A stretch of DNA of 64,000 nucleotides from contig NZ_DS264356.1 in the NCBI RefSeq assembly GCF_000153925.1, forward strand, positions 126,713-190,712, in the 5' to 3' direction. Numbering within the stretch: the stretch's first letter is position 1; each line of letters opens with the position of its first letter. Shown one piece after another: positions 53,338-62,736 of this stretch. The notes under the pieces were generated by a model, which searched no databases, was not told the origin of the DNA, and worked only from the letters and a program-made list of their open reading frames with translations. The position numbers and the translations under genes are program-made. The stretch is from [Ruminococcus] torques ATCC 27756 (lineage in GTDB: Bacteria; Bacillota; Clostridia; Lachnospirales; Lachnospiraceae).

Positions 53338-53370
53338 GAAAAAAGACATCCTTCTTTAAGATGCCTTTTT
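53338..53370 (-). terminator. Terminator downstream of the GtrA-like gene
   Basis: Stem AAAAAGACATC (53340-53350) with GATGCCTTTTT (53360-53370), one mismatch, followed on the minus strand by T6. It splits the glycopolymer locus into two transcription units. Confidence 0.78.
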
Positions 53371-53407
53371 ATTCTATATATTTTTCACAAAATTCTGCAA
53401 TTTAAAA

Positions 53408-53803
53408 CTACTTTTTCTCGAGAAAAATCTTTCTTGTTATAAAGTTGTAGACCATAACGATCACAGTGGCAATGATCTTTGACAACATATAGTAAATATG
53501 CATCATGTCAACAAACAGCCACATAAACAACTGATTTATTCCCAAACCGATCACGCTTAACACAATAAACACAATAAATTCCTGTGTCTTATTCGCATCC
53601 TTTTTCGCATCAAATACCCATTTTACACTTAAAATGTAATTGTATATCACTGATGCCGTAAAAGAAATCATTCCCGAAATCAAATAATGAATCCCGCAAA
53701 ATTCCGTCAGTAAAAACAATAATCCTGCATCAATAACAAAAGCTGTTCCGCCTACAAACCCGAATTTTATAATCTGGGAAAATAATTTCTTTGTATTACT
53801 CAT
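53408..53803 (-). CDS. GtrA-like family membrane protein
   Basis: 131 aa, four TM helices (FGFVGGTAFVIDAGLLFLLTEF; ISGMISFTASVIYNYIL; FIVFIVLSVIGLGINQLFMWL; ILS/ATVIVMVYNFITRKIF). GtrA proteins are thought to flip polyprenyl-phosphate-linked sugars. It overlaps the GtrB-like gene by 8 nt. The FVGG, N-Y and NF-x-RK positions are typical. Inferred partner of the next two genes in extracytoplasmic glycosylation. Confidence 0.9.
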   Translation of the reverse strand: MSNTKKLFSQIIKFGFVGGTAFVIDAGLLFLLTEFCGIHYLISGMISFTASVIYNYILSVKWVFDAKKDANKTQEFIVFIVLSVIGLGINQLFMWLFVDMMHIYYMLSKIIATVIVMVYNFITRKIFLEKK

Positions 53804-54737
53804 GGGCTTTGTTTCCTTTTTCCATACTGATCATCTGCAGTTTAAACTCAAAGTCCTGACGATCTTTTTCCACGATCGTTGTCAAAATCAATCCTGCAAA
53901 GAAAGATTGAATCGCTGCCAGCGCAACAAATCCGCTGACGATCAATGTCGGGAAATTAGGTACTAATCCGGTCTTTAAATATGTCACAAAGACAGGAATG
54001 AATAAGATTGCCGCAATTAGAACCAGCAGCGCTGACAACATTCCGAAAAATCCTAACGGCTTATAATTCTTATACAATCTGCCGATTGTCTTGAGCACTT
54101 TAAATCCATCGGAATAAGTATTCAGCTTTGATTCGCTTCCGTCAGGACGGTCGCGGTATTCAATGATTACATTTTCAACAAGCATGTTTTTATGCACAGC
54201 ATGAATACTCATTTCTGTTTCAATCTCAAACCCCTTTGACAGAACCGGAAACGTCTTTACAAACTGATAGCTGAACGCCCGATATCCCGTCATAATATCA
54301 CGAATATTACTCTTAAACAGATGGTTGATCGTTCCTCTTACGAGACTGTTTCCGAAATTATGGAACGGACGTTTATTTTCTTCAAAATAAGTGGATGACA
54401 AACGATCTCCTACTACCATATCCACATTTCTTTCCAATACTTTTGTAACCATTTCCCGTCCAAATTCCGCCGGATACGTATCATCTCCATCGATCATAAT
54501 ATAACATTCCGCGTCTATTTCACGAAACATGCGACGGATCACGTTTCCCTTTCCCTGCTGATATTCATAACGAACAACAGCTCCGGCTTCTCTTGCGATT
54601 GCAGCCGTGTTATCCGAAGAATTGTTGTCGTACACATAAATTGTAGCTTCCGGCAACTCTTTTTTCCAATCTTCCACTACTTTTTTAATCGTCTGACTCT
54701 CATTATAACAAGGAATCAAAACTGCTATTTTATCCAT
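53796..54737 (-). CDS. Polyprenyl-phosphate glycosyltransferase, GtrB/DPM1-like (GT2)
   Basis: 313 aa. GT2 catalytic domain (IAVLIPCYNESQTIKKVV, ATIYVYDNNSSDNTAAIA, YIMIDGDDTYPAE with the DxD metal site, MTGYRAFS) followed by two C-terminal TM helices (MLSALLVLIAAILFIPVFVTYL; LIVSGFVALAAIQSFFAGLILTTI). This is the layout of enzymes that charge undecaprenyl phosphate with glucose or another hexose. It overlaps both neighbours by 8 nt. Confidence 0.92.
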   Translation of the reverse strand: MDKIAVLIPCYNESQTIKKVVEDWKKELPEATIYVYDNNSSDNTAAIAREAGAVVRYEYQQGKGNVIRRMFREIDAECYIMIDGDDTYPAEFGREMVTKVLERNVDMVVGDRLSSTYFEENKRPFHNFGNSLVRGTINHLFKSNIRDIMTGYRAFSYQFVKTFPVLSKGFEIETEMSIHAVHKNMLVENVIIEYRDRPDGSESKLNTYSDGFKVLKTIGRLYKNYKPLGFFGMLSALLVLIAAILFIPVFVTYLKTGLVPNFPTLIVSGFVALAAIQSFFAGLILTTIVEKDRQDFEFKLQMISMEKGNKAHE

Positions 54738-56544
54738 TTTTTGTATTTTTCCTTTCTCTTTTCCATGATAACAACCCTTTTTGAGTAATTAAACTTAACA
54801 TAAGCGGTAAGCACATAATCACAGGGTATGCATAACGAACGAGTGCTACAGGGGAGATCAACAACGTGAACCAGTATGCCCCCCAAAAGCCAAACACAAA
54901 TAATTGCTTATAATTTTTTCTATAAAAACTAACACTTATTCCAAACAATAATACAATAAAATATGTGCCCGGAACAAAAAAGTTGGAAACTATCGGAATT
55001 TTTTTCCATACAGCACTTTGAAAAAACGGTCTTAATATCTCTTCGTACTGCGGGAACAAACTCATTCGCTCTAAATAAATATAATCTCCTTTAAACAAAT
55101 TCGGATCTGCCATATCAAATTCAGTATACGGATGAAACATTCTTTCATCCGGATATGATTTATTCGGATACCAAAACCCACAACTATTCTGCAAAAAAGC
55201 TTCTATATATTTTCTCGGACTTTTCAATCCAATACTTACATATAACTTTCCATATTTGGGCAGATCACTTTTCAAAACTTCTGAATTTAAATAATTCTTC
55301 GTTGCATCTGAAATCATCGGTCTATATTGATAATCCATAATATTTTTTTCCGGTATCAATTCCAATAGAGCTTCTTTTTCCTCATCCGTATACGCTTCCG
55401 GAGTTTCAACATACACTTTTGCCAACTGCTGGCATGGTATACTCATCATTTCACGAATGTTGCCGGATTTAACGCCTAGACTTGGAAGCAAAATATTCTG
55501 ATATGATACATAGATTAACATTGATAACATAAACAAAATAATAGTTGCCTTTCTTCTCTCTTTAAAACAAAAAAAGCAAATCGGTATGAGCAAGATCAAT
55601 GCATATAATCCATTATTCCGAAACATACACATTAATACTACATATAAAACAAACTTGACTAAATTCCACCGATTATCCCAAAATCCTGATGTGCGATCCG
55701 CCATCTCGATCAAACTTAAACTAACTAAAACAAAAAAACCTGCAAAGATACTGTCCTTTGTATCCCACACACTCATAATATAATGCAATGGGAAGCACAA
55801 ATAAAAGCACATCGTAAACCAAAAAAGTCGATTATAACCTTTTTGCAACAAAAACCATGCAACTTTCATCGCCGCATATGCCAAAAACAATACCTGTAAA
55901 AGTGTAAATATCCCTAACCCAATTTCATAACTATGAAAAACAACATATCCGATTTTCATAAAACCGGACAATAATAATGAATGTAAAACCGGATGGTGGC
56001 CACTCACGTTCCCTGTAACCAAAAATTGCAATGTTTGATCTATTGAATCATAATCATAAATTCCCGGAAACATAGCAAGATAAGCAATGCCCCATATAAC
56101 AATAATCGCTAAGAATATTTTCCATTTTGATATATTTTTCACACAAGATTCCGCAGCTTTAAATCTACAATCATCTAAAATGTAAATCAATAATACAAAA
56201 AGTGGAAATAAAAAAATTGCCAAACAGAGAACTTTTATCCATGTAATCCATAACCAATTAATTGCTCTTAAATACTCTATCTGAGCACCTATAATACAGA
56301 TACATGCAAATAATAACGAAAGAATTCCTGCAAAAACCGCTTTCTTCTTTGTGATAACTTTACAGCAATAATACACTGAAAAAGCAGATGCCGCATAAAT
56401 AAAATAATAGATTATATTATTTGCATAATTGGGAGATACATCCATTCCCGTTCCTATCTTAATATAATAAACGACACCGATCGTCCCCACAAAAGCCCAT
56501 ATTAAAGAAATTATTACACTTTGCTTTTTTAATTTTTCACTCAT
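54730..56544 (-). CDS. Multi-pass membrane protein, GT-C-like (resembles DUF6020)
   Basis: 604 aa, about 13 hydrophobic helices. The first large outer loop carries an acidic, aromatic motif (MFPGIYDYDSIDQTLQFLV) and HHPVLHSLLL, the pattern of GT-C fold glycosyltransferases that use polyprenyl-phosphate sugars; FPLHYIMSVWDTKDSIFA follows. A long extracytosolic segment sits at about 385-500. No named enzyme recognised with certainty. It overlaps the GtrB-like gene by 8 nt, so it is probably the third component that places the flipped sugar on the polymer outside the cell. SD GGGAG before the ATG. Confidence 0.75.
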   Translation of the reverse strand: MSEKLKKQSVIISLIWAFVGTIGVVYYIKIGTGMDVSPNYANNIIYYFIYAASAFSVYYCCKVITKKKAVFAGILSLLFACICIIGAQIEYLRAINWLWITWIKVLCLAIFLFPLFVLLIYILDDCRFKAAESCVKNISKWKIFLAIIVIWGIAYLAMFPGIYDYDSIDQTLQFLVTGNVSGHHPVLHSLLLSGFMKIGYVVFHSYEIGLGIFTLLQVLFLAYAAMKVAWFLLQKGYNRLFWFTMCFYLCFPLHYIMSVWDTKDSIFAGFFVLVSLSLIEMADRTSGFWDNRWNLVKFVLYVVLMCMFRNNGLYALILLIPICFFCFKERRKATIILFMLSMLIYVSYQNILLPSLGVKSGNIREMMSIPCQQLAKVYVETPEAYTDEEKEALLELIPEKNIMDYQYRPMISDATKNYLNSEVLKSDLPKYGKLYVSIGLKSPRKYIEAFLQNSCGFWYPNKSYPDERMFHPYTEFDMADPNLFKGDYIYLERMSLFPQYEEILRPFFQSAVWKKIPIVSNFFVPGTYFIVLLFGISVSFYRKNYKQLFVFGFWGAYWFTLLISPVALVRYAYPVIMCLPLMLSLITQKGLLSWKRERKNTKNG

Positions 56545-56561
56545 TATATCCTACTCCCGAT

Positions 56562-57845
56562 TTAGCCCTGACACAAACTCATTGCTAAATCTCTGGCAGC
56601 AATCATGCAATCTTCCATTGAACAGTATGTCCACGCTCCATATCTGCCAATCGTATAGATTCCATTTTTTTCTTCTTCCGCTTTAAATTGCTGAACCATT
56701 TTCTCTGTCTCAGTATTGATATGCACGTAAGCCGGATCCATGATAATAGTCGAATGTTCTTCTAATTTTGTATCATCATCAATAATTCCCAACTTATGCA
56801 AATTTTCAAGAGTTAATTTTAACTGCATTTCTACATCTTGTTCTGTAATCTCATCTTCTTTTCCATATCCGATCTCAATATACATACTAAGTTTGTCTGC
56901 ATCCAAAATATTATCGTAAAATCCAATTCTATAAAAATTCACTGCTTTATCCGGAATATACATCCAATGCTCTTCTGTGAATTTTGATTTTTTGTTGAAC
57001 CCAAGATTAAATACGAGAACTTTATTATATGACAATCGGTTCTTCAAAGCAGAAAACTTTTCACCTTCAAAATATCCTAAAAAGTGATTTAACGGAGAAG
57101 TATTGATCAAATATTCATAATTTATTTTGCTGCCGTCATCCAATTGCGCAACTTTATGTTCATTATCAATTTTAACAACTTCATGTTCCATCAAAATTTT
57201 AGAACTATCCAATGCATCATACAGAATCTGGATAAAGGAACCCGCTCCGTTTCTTGGATAAAGAAAGCTATTGTTATATGAAGTGCTGTCTTTATTTGCT
57301 TTCATATTATCTATGATTGCCGGAATGTCTGCATACGGAAAAAATCTGCCCATTGCATCTTTATCCAATGTCTTTAAATCAACCGCATACAACTTTTCAT
57401 TATATGGTTTTAAGAACTTTTCAACGATTGACTTTCCAAATTTCCCATAGAGCATATCCAAAAAGCTGTCATAATCTTCCTTTTCTTCTTTATGGAATAA
57501 ATCATAGAGACAATCTATAAACTCTTCTTTCTCTAATTGATGAATATTTGTCTGAAACGGATAATCCACCAATTCTCCCTTATAAATAATTTTTGTATTT
57601 TTATCTTTATATTTAATATCTTCCGGATTCACGCTATCAAGAAATTTCTTTTTGAATTCATCTGTACTAAAATGGAAGAAATGCCCTGCATAATCCCAAA
57701 CATAATCTTTCTTCTTAATAGTACGGCAATATCCACCCACTTCTTTTTCTTTTTCGATAATTAAATAATCACCGTCTGCGTAGTTTGCAAAAGTAAGTCC
57801 GGATATTCCAGCGCCAATAATCAAATATTTTACATTTCTATCCAT
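56562..57845 (-). CDS. FAD-dependent oxidoreductase, UDP-galactopyranose mutase/amine oxidase-like
   Basis: 427 aa. N-terminal dinucleotide-binding motif YLIIGAGISGLTFANYAD and the second FAD motif IIEKEKEVGGYCRTIKKKDYVWDYAGHFFHFS (in pieces), then LVDYPFQTNIHQL, a substrate-domain pattern found in mutase-like flavoproteins of polysaccharide loci. C-terminal YTIGRYGAWTYCSMEDCMIAA binds FAD. It may interconvert a nucleotide sugar ring form or oxidise a sugar. Classical UGM is about 370 aa and differs in detail, so the reaction is uncertain. SD AAAGGAG before the ATG. Confidence 0.78.
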   Translation of the reverse strand: MDRNVKYLIIGAGISGLTFANYADGDYLIIEKEKEVGGYCRTIKKKDYVWDYAGHFFHFSTDEFKKKFLDSVNPEDIKYKDKNTKIIYKGELVDYPFQTNIHQLEKEEFIDCLYDLFHKEEKEDYDSFLDMLYGKFGKSIVEKFLKPYNEKLYAVDLKTLDKDAMGRFFPYADIPAIIDNMKANKDSTSYNNSFLYPRNGAGSFIQILYDALDSSKILMEHEVVKIDNEHKVAQLDDGSKINYEYLINTSPLNHFLGYFEGEKFSALKNRLSYNKVLVFNLGFNKKSKFTEEHWMYIPDKAVNFYRIGFYDNILDADKLSMYIEIGYGKEDEITEQDVEMQLKLTLENLHKLGIIDDDTKLEEHSTIIMDPAYVHINTETEKMVQQFKAEEEKNGIYTIGRYGAWTYCSMEDCMIAARDLAMSLCQG

Positions 57846-57858
57846 CTGCTTTTCTCCT

Positions 57859-58977
57859 TTACTTCAAAAGATCACCAAATTTTTCTATAATCGCATCTGC
57901 GATACGTTCACTTGCATGCCCGTCTCCGTATGGATTACTTGCATGACTCATCGCATGATATGCTTCTTCATCTGTTAATAGTTTCTTTGCCTCTTGATAA
58001 ATGACTTCTTCATCCGTACCTGTAAGTTTTAGCGTTCCTGCCTTTATTCCTTCAGGCCGCTCCGTTGTATCACGTAATACGAGAACCGGTTTTCCGAGAG
58101 ACGGTGCCTCTTCCTGTATTCCTCCACTGTCTGTCATAATCAAATAACTTTTGTTTTGGAAATTATGAAAATCAAACACTTCCAATGGTTCAATCAAACG
58201 CACTTTATCACAATCTTGAAATACATCGTTAGCCACCTGTCTTACACGAGGATTCAGATGAATAGGATATACGACTTTCACATCATCAAATTCATCTACA
58301 AGTCTCTTAATCGCCCGGAAAATATGATACATCGGCTCCCCTAGATTCTCTCTTCTATGAGCAGTTAAAAGAATCATTCGGTTATCGCCCACCCACTCAA
58401 AAATCGGGTGCTGATAATTTTCATCAACAGTAGTTGCCATCGCATCAATGGCTGTATTTCCTGTAATATATATCTTAGACTTGTCTTTTCCTTCATTCAA
58501 CAAGTTTTGAGCGCTCACCTCTGTCGGAGAAAAATGCATATCGGCGAGACATCCTACCATTTGACGATTCATTTCTTCAGGATATGGGGAATATTTATTC
58601 CATGTACGGAGTCCGGCCTCAACATGTCCGATTGCAATTTGACTATGAAACGCTGCCAATGCTCCTGCAAAAGTAGTTGTAGTATCACCATGAACTAATA
58701 CGATATCCGGTTTTTCTTTTTCCAAAACTTCACTAATGCTTCCTAACACTCTCTGAACTACATCATTCAATGTCTGACCTTGTTTCATAATATCCAAATC
58801 ATATTCCGGCTTAATTTGAAAAGTTTCCAAAACCTGATCCAACATCTGTCTATGCTGTGCCGTAACACATGTAATCTGTTCAATCTCTTCTCGCGACTGT
58901 AATTCTTTCACTAACGGTGCCATTTTAATTGCTTCCGGTCTCGTTCCAAAAACCGTCATCACTTTAATTTTTCTCAT
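57859..58977 (-). CDS. wecB: UDP-N-acetylglucosamine 2-epimerase (non-hydrolysing)
   Basis: 372 aa. Converts UDP-GlcNAc to UDP-ManNAc. Signatures: VFGTRPEAIKMAPLV, VLVHGDTTTTFAGALAAFH, IGHVEAGLRT, AHRRENLGEP, and SGGIQEEAPSLGKPVLVLRDTTERPE in parts. ATG 58977 (MRKIKVMTVFG) follows GAGAGG and fits the family; the frame opens at 58998. Probable donor supply for the TagA/WecG-type enzyme at 51144-51887. No UDP-ManNAc dehydrogenase is seen in the window, so the sugar is likely used as ManNAc. Confidence 0.94.
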   Translation of the reverse strand: MRKIKVMTVFGTRPEAIKMAPLVKELQSREEIEQITCVTAQHRQMLDQVLETFQIKPEYDLDIMKQGQTLNDVVQRVLGSISEVLEKEKPDIVLVHGDTTTTFAGALAAFHSQIAIGHVEAGLRTWNKYSPYPEEMNRQMVGCLADMHFSPTEVSAQNLLNEGKDKSKIYITGNTAIDAMATTVDENYQHPIFEWVGDNRMILLTAHRRENLGEPMYHIFRAIKRLVDEFDDVKVVYPIHLNPRVRQVANDVFQDCDKVRLIEPLEVFDFHNFQNKSYLIMTDSGGIQEEAPSLGKPVLVLRDTTERPEGIKAGTLKLTGTDEEVIYQEAKKLLTDEEAYHAMSHASNPYGDGHASERIADAIIEKFGDLLK

Positions 58978-59001
58978 GTTGCTACCTCTCACCATCATAA
59001 G

Positions 59002-60276
59002 TTAATGTAAAATCTTATTTTCAACAAAATCATCAAATTTCTTTGCCACATTTACTGCATCATATTTTTTGCGGTTTTCTTCGTTTACTTCAATTTGATA
59101 TCCTTCGTATAAAATCAAATATAAATAATTTTTGATCTCATCTACTGTATAGGAAACCGTAAGTCCATTCACATCGCGTACCACATCAGCCCCCGCTCCA
59201 TCAAACATCGTAATTCCAAAAATCGGTCTGTCCGCGCCAATATAATCAGCTAATTTAGCAGCGAAGAAAATGTTCTCATCTAACACACCGCTCAAATTTG
59301 CATCAATATGAATCAGCCAGTCACTATTCTTCATAAGGGATAAGCTCGTTTTATAGTCCACAGGTTTCTTGATCTGAACAATATCTAACAATTCATTATC
59401 TAAAAGATATACTTTTTCTTTTACAGACATATTTCCATAAAAGAAAACTTCTAATTTCTCCGCCAAGTCCGAATGTTCTTTTTTCATACTAGCTATAGCT
59501 TTAAGAAACAAATGCGGCGTTCTGATATCATCAAGATGTCCAATATATACCATCCGTATCTTTCCACTATTTTCTGCATCAATCTCTTTATCATACAAAG
59601 AATAATCAAAACTATGCGGAAGAACGATTGCTTTCGCTTTTATAGCGTCTGAGTATTTGCCGGTCATATATTGCTTTTGATATGGATTATTCATAATAAT
59701 ATAATCAGATTTTGTTATAATGGCATCTTCTAATTCTTGCTCCTTTTTATACGGAATCTGCTCTTTTTTCATTCGTTTCTTCCATATCTCGTTCTTAATC
59801 ATTCTCTTAGGTGATATAATTTCCCGAATTCCCATCGGTCTGATATATCTATTCTGTAATGAATACGGAGAAATCTTTTTTATAGTTTTTAATACAAAAG
59901 GATTATTTGCGATTGGATCTCCAAACGATGCAATCCACTTAATTTCCGGTTTAATTTCTTTTATTTTCAATCCGATCTCATGTGATTCCGGAGGCATGGA
60001 ACGAGTCATAATAATGTCATACTCTTTTTTATGAGCGTTAAAATACTCTATTGTTTTGTTTTTCCATATCTCCAAAGTGTCTGCCTGAATTGGAATTTTC
60101 CGAACATTTTCGCATTCCGGCAGATATTCTTTATTTCCATATGACCAAGATGCATTACTTTCCTGCATACAAACATCATATTGCAATTTAGAATTTCTGA
60201 GAAGTTTATATGTCACTAATCCTTCTGATGAATTTATCGGCGGATAAAACCAACTTATAACTAATATTTTCTTCAT
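59002..60276 (-). CDS. Glycosyltransferase, GT4-like
   Basis: 424 aa. N-terminal KILVISWFYPPINSSEGLVTYKLL is a typical GT4 start (nucleotide-sugar GT-B fold), followed by ITRSMPPESHEIGLKIK and the donor half IRMVYIGHLDDIRTPHLFLKAI, LIHIDANLSGVLDENIFFAAKLADYIGADRPIFG. The start at 60276 overlaps the upstream GT2 stop by one base (TAATG) with AAAGGAA as SD; the longer frame to 60324 overlaps that gene. AT-rich. Acceptor and donor unknown. Confidence 0.83.
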   Translation of the reverse strand: MKKILVISWFYPPINSSEGLVTYKLLRNSKLQYDVCMQESNASWSYGNKEYLPECENVRKIPIQADTLEIWKNKTIEYFNAHKKEYDIIMTRSMPPESHEIGLKIKEIKPEIKWIASFGDPIANNPFVLKTIKKISPYSLQNRYIRPMGIREIISPKRMIKNEIWKKRMKKEQIPYKKEQELEDAIITKSDYIIMNNPYQKQYMTGKYSDAIKAKAIVLPHSFDYSLYDKEIDAENSGKIRMVYIGHLDDIRTPHLFLKAIASMKKEHSDLAEKLEVFFYGNMSVKEKVYLLDNELLDIVQIKKPVDYKTSLSLMKNSDWLIHIDANLSGVLDENIFFAAKLADYIGADRPIFGITMFDGAGADVVRDVNGLTVSYTVDEIKNYLYLILYEGYQIEVNEENRKKYDAVNVAKKFDDFVENKILH

Positions 60277-61304
60277 TAGAATTTTCCTTTCAATCTTCTT
60301 GCCATTTTCATTGCAGTGTTCCATTTTCTACCATTCAATCTGACAAATTTAAACTTTGTCTTTCGATTATATCTTATATATGCCATACAATTTATCCGTT
60401 CATATAAAGCCTTATTCACCTTCAATAAATACTGATCAAAGTCCACTATTTCTTTATATGCTCTTGCATGATCCTTATCATATTCACAATAGATAGAATA
60501 ATGTGTATTTAACGTATATGTGAGAATAATTTCTATATATTCTCTTTTATTTGACGACAACTTTGAAGAAATATGTGTATAATATTCTATCAGCCATTTT
60601 ATCATTTTTTTATGGTGTTCTTGATTTCGGACAAAATTATCCATATTCATGCTTTGTTCTTTTCTTCCGATAAAATAACGATAAATATCCAGATGATAAT
60701 ACGTAAAAGTCTCAACTTTCGTCATAGGAACAACATTATACTGCATGTCTACATAAAATGTTTTTTCTAACATTTTAAGACCGGACGTTCTTAAAATTTC
60801 TGTCTTATACGTAGATGTTGCCATAACAAAATATTCACCTTCAAGAATTTTCAGATCAATATCATCAAAGCAATAACATTTTCTATCTTCTAAATTCTTA
60901 TATACAAAATATTCCGATTTACTATTGTACGTATGTTCCTTTCGATAATCACACACAACTAAATCTGCATCTTCCGATTTTAATCTATTCACAAATTTCA
61001 CAAAATCAGTAGAGTTAAACCAATCATCACTATCTAAAACTCGAAAATATTTTCCCTTTGCTTCCTTGATGCCTGCGTTTATTGTAGAGCCATGCCCTCC
61101 ATTTTCTTTATCAATCAGTCTGACTGTCTCCGGATAACTATCCACATACTTTTGAATAATTTCAACGGAATGATCTTTTCCTCCGTCATTTACTACAAGT
61201 ATTTCTATATCATCCATTATTTTAGAAACAATCAACGAATCTAAACATCTTTTTATATATTTTTCTGTATTATATACCGGAATTAATATTGTTAATGCTT
61301 TCAT
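60276..61304 (-). CDS. Glycosyltransferase family 2
   Basis: 342 aa. GT-A fold: LTILIPVYNTEKYIKRCLDSL, IEILVVNDGGKDHSVEII, GGHGSTINAGIKEAKGKYFRVLDSDDWFN (in pieces) with the DxD motif. The rest is a variable, helical, Lys/Tyr-rich acceptor region without TM helices. Weak SD. Located between the pyruvyltransferase and GT4 genes of the surface polymer locus. Confidence 0.9.
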   Translation of the reverse strand: MKALTILIPVYNTEKYIKRCLDSLIVSKIMDDIEILVVNDGGKDHSVEIIQKYVDSYPETVRLIDKENGGHGSTINAGIKEAKGKYFRVLDSDDWFNSTDFVKFVNRLKSEDADLVVCDYRKEHTYNSKSEYFVYKNLEDRKCYCFDDIDLKILEGEYFVMATSTYKTEILRTSGLKMLEKTFYVDMQYNVVPMTKVETFTYYHLDIYRYFIGRKEQSMNMDNFVRNQEHHKKMIKWLIEYYTHISSKLSSNKREYIEIILTYTLNTHYSIYCEYDKDHARAYKEIVDFDQYLLKVNKALYERINCMAYIRYNRKTKFKFVRLNGRKWNTAMKMARRLKGKF

Positions 61305-61317
61305 GCGTTCTTCAGGA

Positions 61318-62700
61318 TTAAAAATCCATTTTCTCCTTTCTTTCTTTCTGTTTTTTTATAATCGACTGTACAATCTGAGTATATGATGTATTATCAAAAT
61401 CTACCGAATTAATTACCACATCATTCTTAACCGGTAAGGCTTCGACGAGCTCCTCCACACTAAAAAACAAATCTTGTACGCACTCAAATTTCTCATATAA
61501 ATCCATCATTTTATTATAATAGTGTGGGTGCTGTGTGTATAACAGCGAGAAAGTTCTGCAGCCATTCATGAGTCCCAGTAAAGCGCCATGATAACGCATA
61601 CTGATAACCACGTCACATTCTCGTACTTTTTGACAAATATTTTCAAAACTATATGCCATAGATTCTATAGAAAAATTAAATTCACTTTTCTTTTCACAAA
61701 ATTCATTATAAAATTTGTAATCGCAATCGTGATAATTATAAAACGGAATAAAATGAATTTCTGTTTTTTCTATATCGTACGTACTCTGAATATGTTCAAC
61801 TAACTTTTCTAAAGATCCCAGTAAATCCGCCTGACAAATCCAAATGATTCCTATCTTATATTTTTCACCTTTTTCTTTCATTACCTTTGGATATTCATTT
61901 GTTAAAACAATATCATTTATCATAGTTATTTCGTGTCCGCAAGCAGACTCTATGAGTCTTTTACTGTACTTATCTCTCACGCTAAAATTAACACTTCCGT
62001 CAATAATTCTTTTTAACTTTTCCTGATACTCCTCATTGACTATTTTTTCATTTGTACTCAACCCGATGGCATGCACTTCCTTATTCTTTTCTATAAATGA
62101 TAATGCCAATTCAATGAATATTTTCCCTAAATCATATTTAAAGCTTTCTTCTTGAAGATATCCGCTATCATCTAAAATTGCTCCACCTCCAAAAATAACA
62201 CTATCAAATATATCGGCCAAATGATTAAAATCAAATTTTGTTTTAGGATAATGAATAATATTCATGCCGGGATAGCGAAAAGCATCTAAATTTTCATTGT
62301 CACACATCATCACATAAATGTCATTTTTAATGACATTCAGGTCTCTGTACAATTTTTGCAGCATCAATTCATCACCCAGATTAACCGCTCCATAAAAACC
62401 AACCAATAATACTTTCGGGGATTTATCAGATGGAACTTTAAAATACTCCAAATTCACATAATCATTAACTTTTCCTAATACTGCTCTTTCGGAAAACTGC
62501 TCAAATAATCGATCTGCACATTGTTCTGTAAATTGTTTCATCTGATCTACAGAAACAATCACTTTTTCAACTCTTTGCTCTAAATTTTTTTCTAAAAGTT
62601 CTTCTTTTTCAACTAACAAAGACTGTTTTTTATCAATCTCTAAAATTTTCCGATTAAGATATTTTAGTTTTTCTATCATGCCTTGCACTCTATCCAACAT
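61318..62700 (-). CDS. Polysaccharide pyruvyl transferase family protein with N-terminal coiled coil
   Basis: 460 aa. Residues ~1-75 form a predicted coiled coil (MIEKLKYLNRKILEIDKKQS, then E/K heptads). From about residue 95 is the pyruvyltransferase domain: VLLVGFYGAVNLGDELMLQKL (CsaB-like GNxGDE motif), DSVIFGGGAILDD, SVRDKYSKRL, VISMRYHGALLGLMNGC and LLYTQHPHYYNKM. It would ketalise a polymer sugar with phosphoenolpyruvate, adding negative charge. The coiled coil is extra to the usual family and may dimerise it or bind the exporter. Members of this family are sometimes used for other transfers. Confidence 0.87.
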   Translation of the reverse strand: MLDRVQGMIEKLKYLNRKILEIDKKQSLLVEKEELLEKNLEQRVEKVIVSVDQMKQFTEQCADRLFEQFSERAVLGKVNDYVNLEYFKVPSDKSPKVLLVGFYGAVNLGDELMLQKLYRDLNVIKNDIYVMMCDNENLDAFRYPGMNIIHYPKTKFDFNHLADIFDSVIFGGGAILDDSGYLQEESFKYDLGKIFIELALSFIEKNKEVHAIGLSTNEKIVNEEYQEKLKRIIDGSVNFSVRDKYSKRLIESACGHEITMINDIVLTNEYPKVMKEKGEKYKIGIIWICQADLLGSLEKLVEHIQSTYDIEKTEIHFIPFYNYHDCDYKFYNEFCEKKSEFNFSIESMAYSFENICQKVRECDVVISMRYHGALLGLMNGCRTFSLLYTQHPHYYNKMMDLYEKFECVQDLFFSVEELVEALPVKNDVVINSVDFDNTSYTQIVQSIIKKQKERKEKMDF

Positions 62701-62736
62701 TTAATTCTCAATCCCCTTTTCTACATAAATGAGTAA

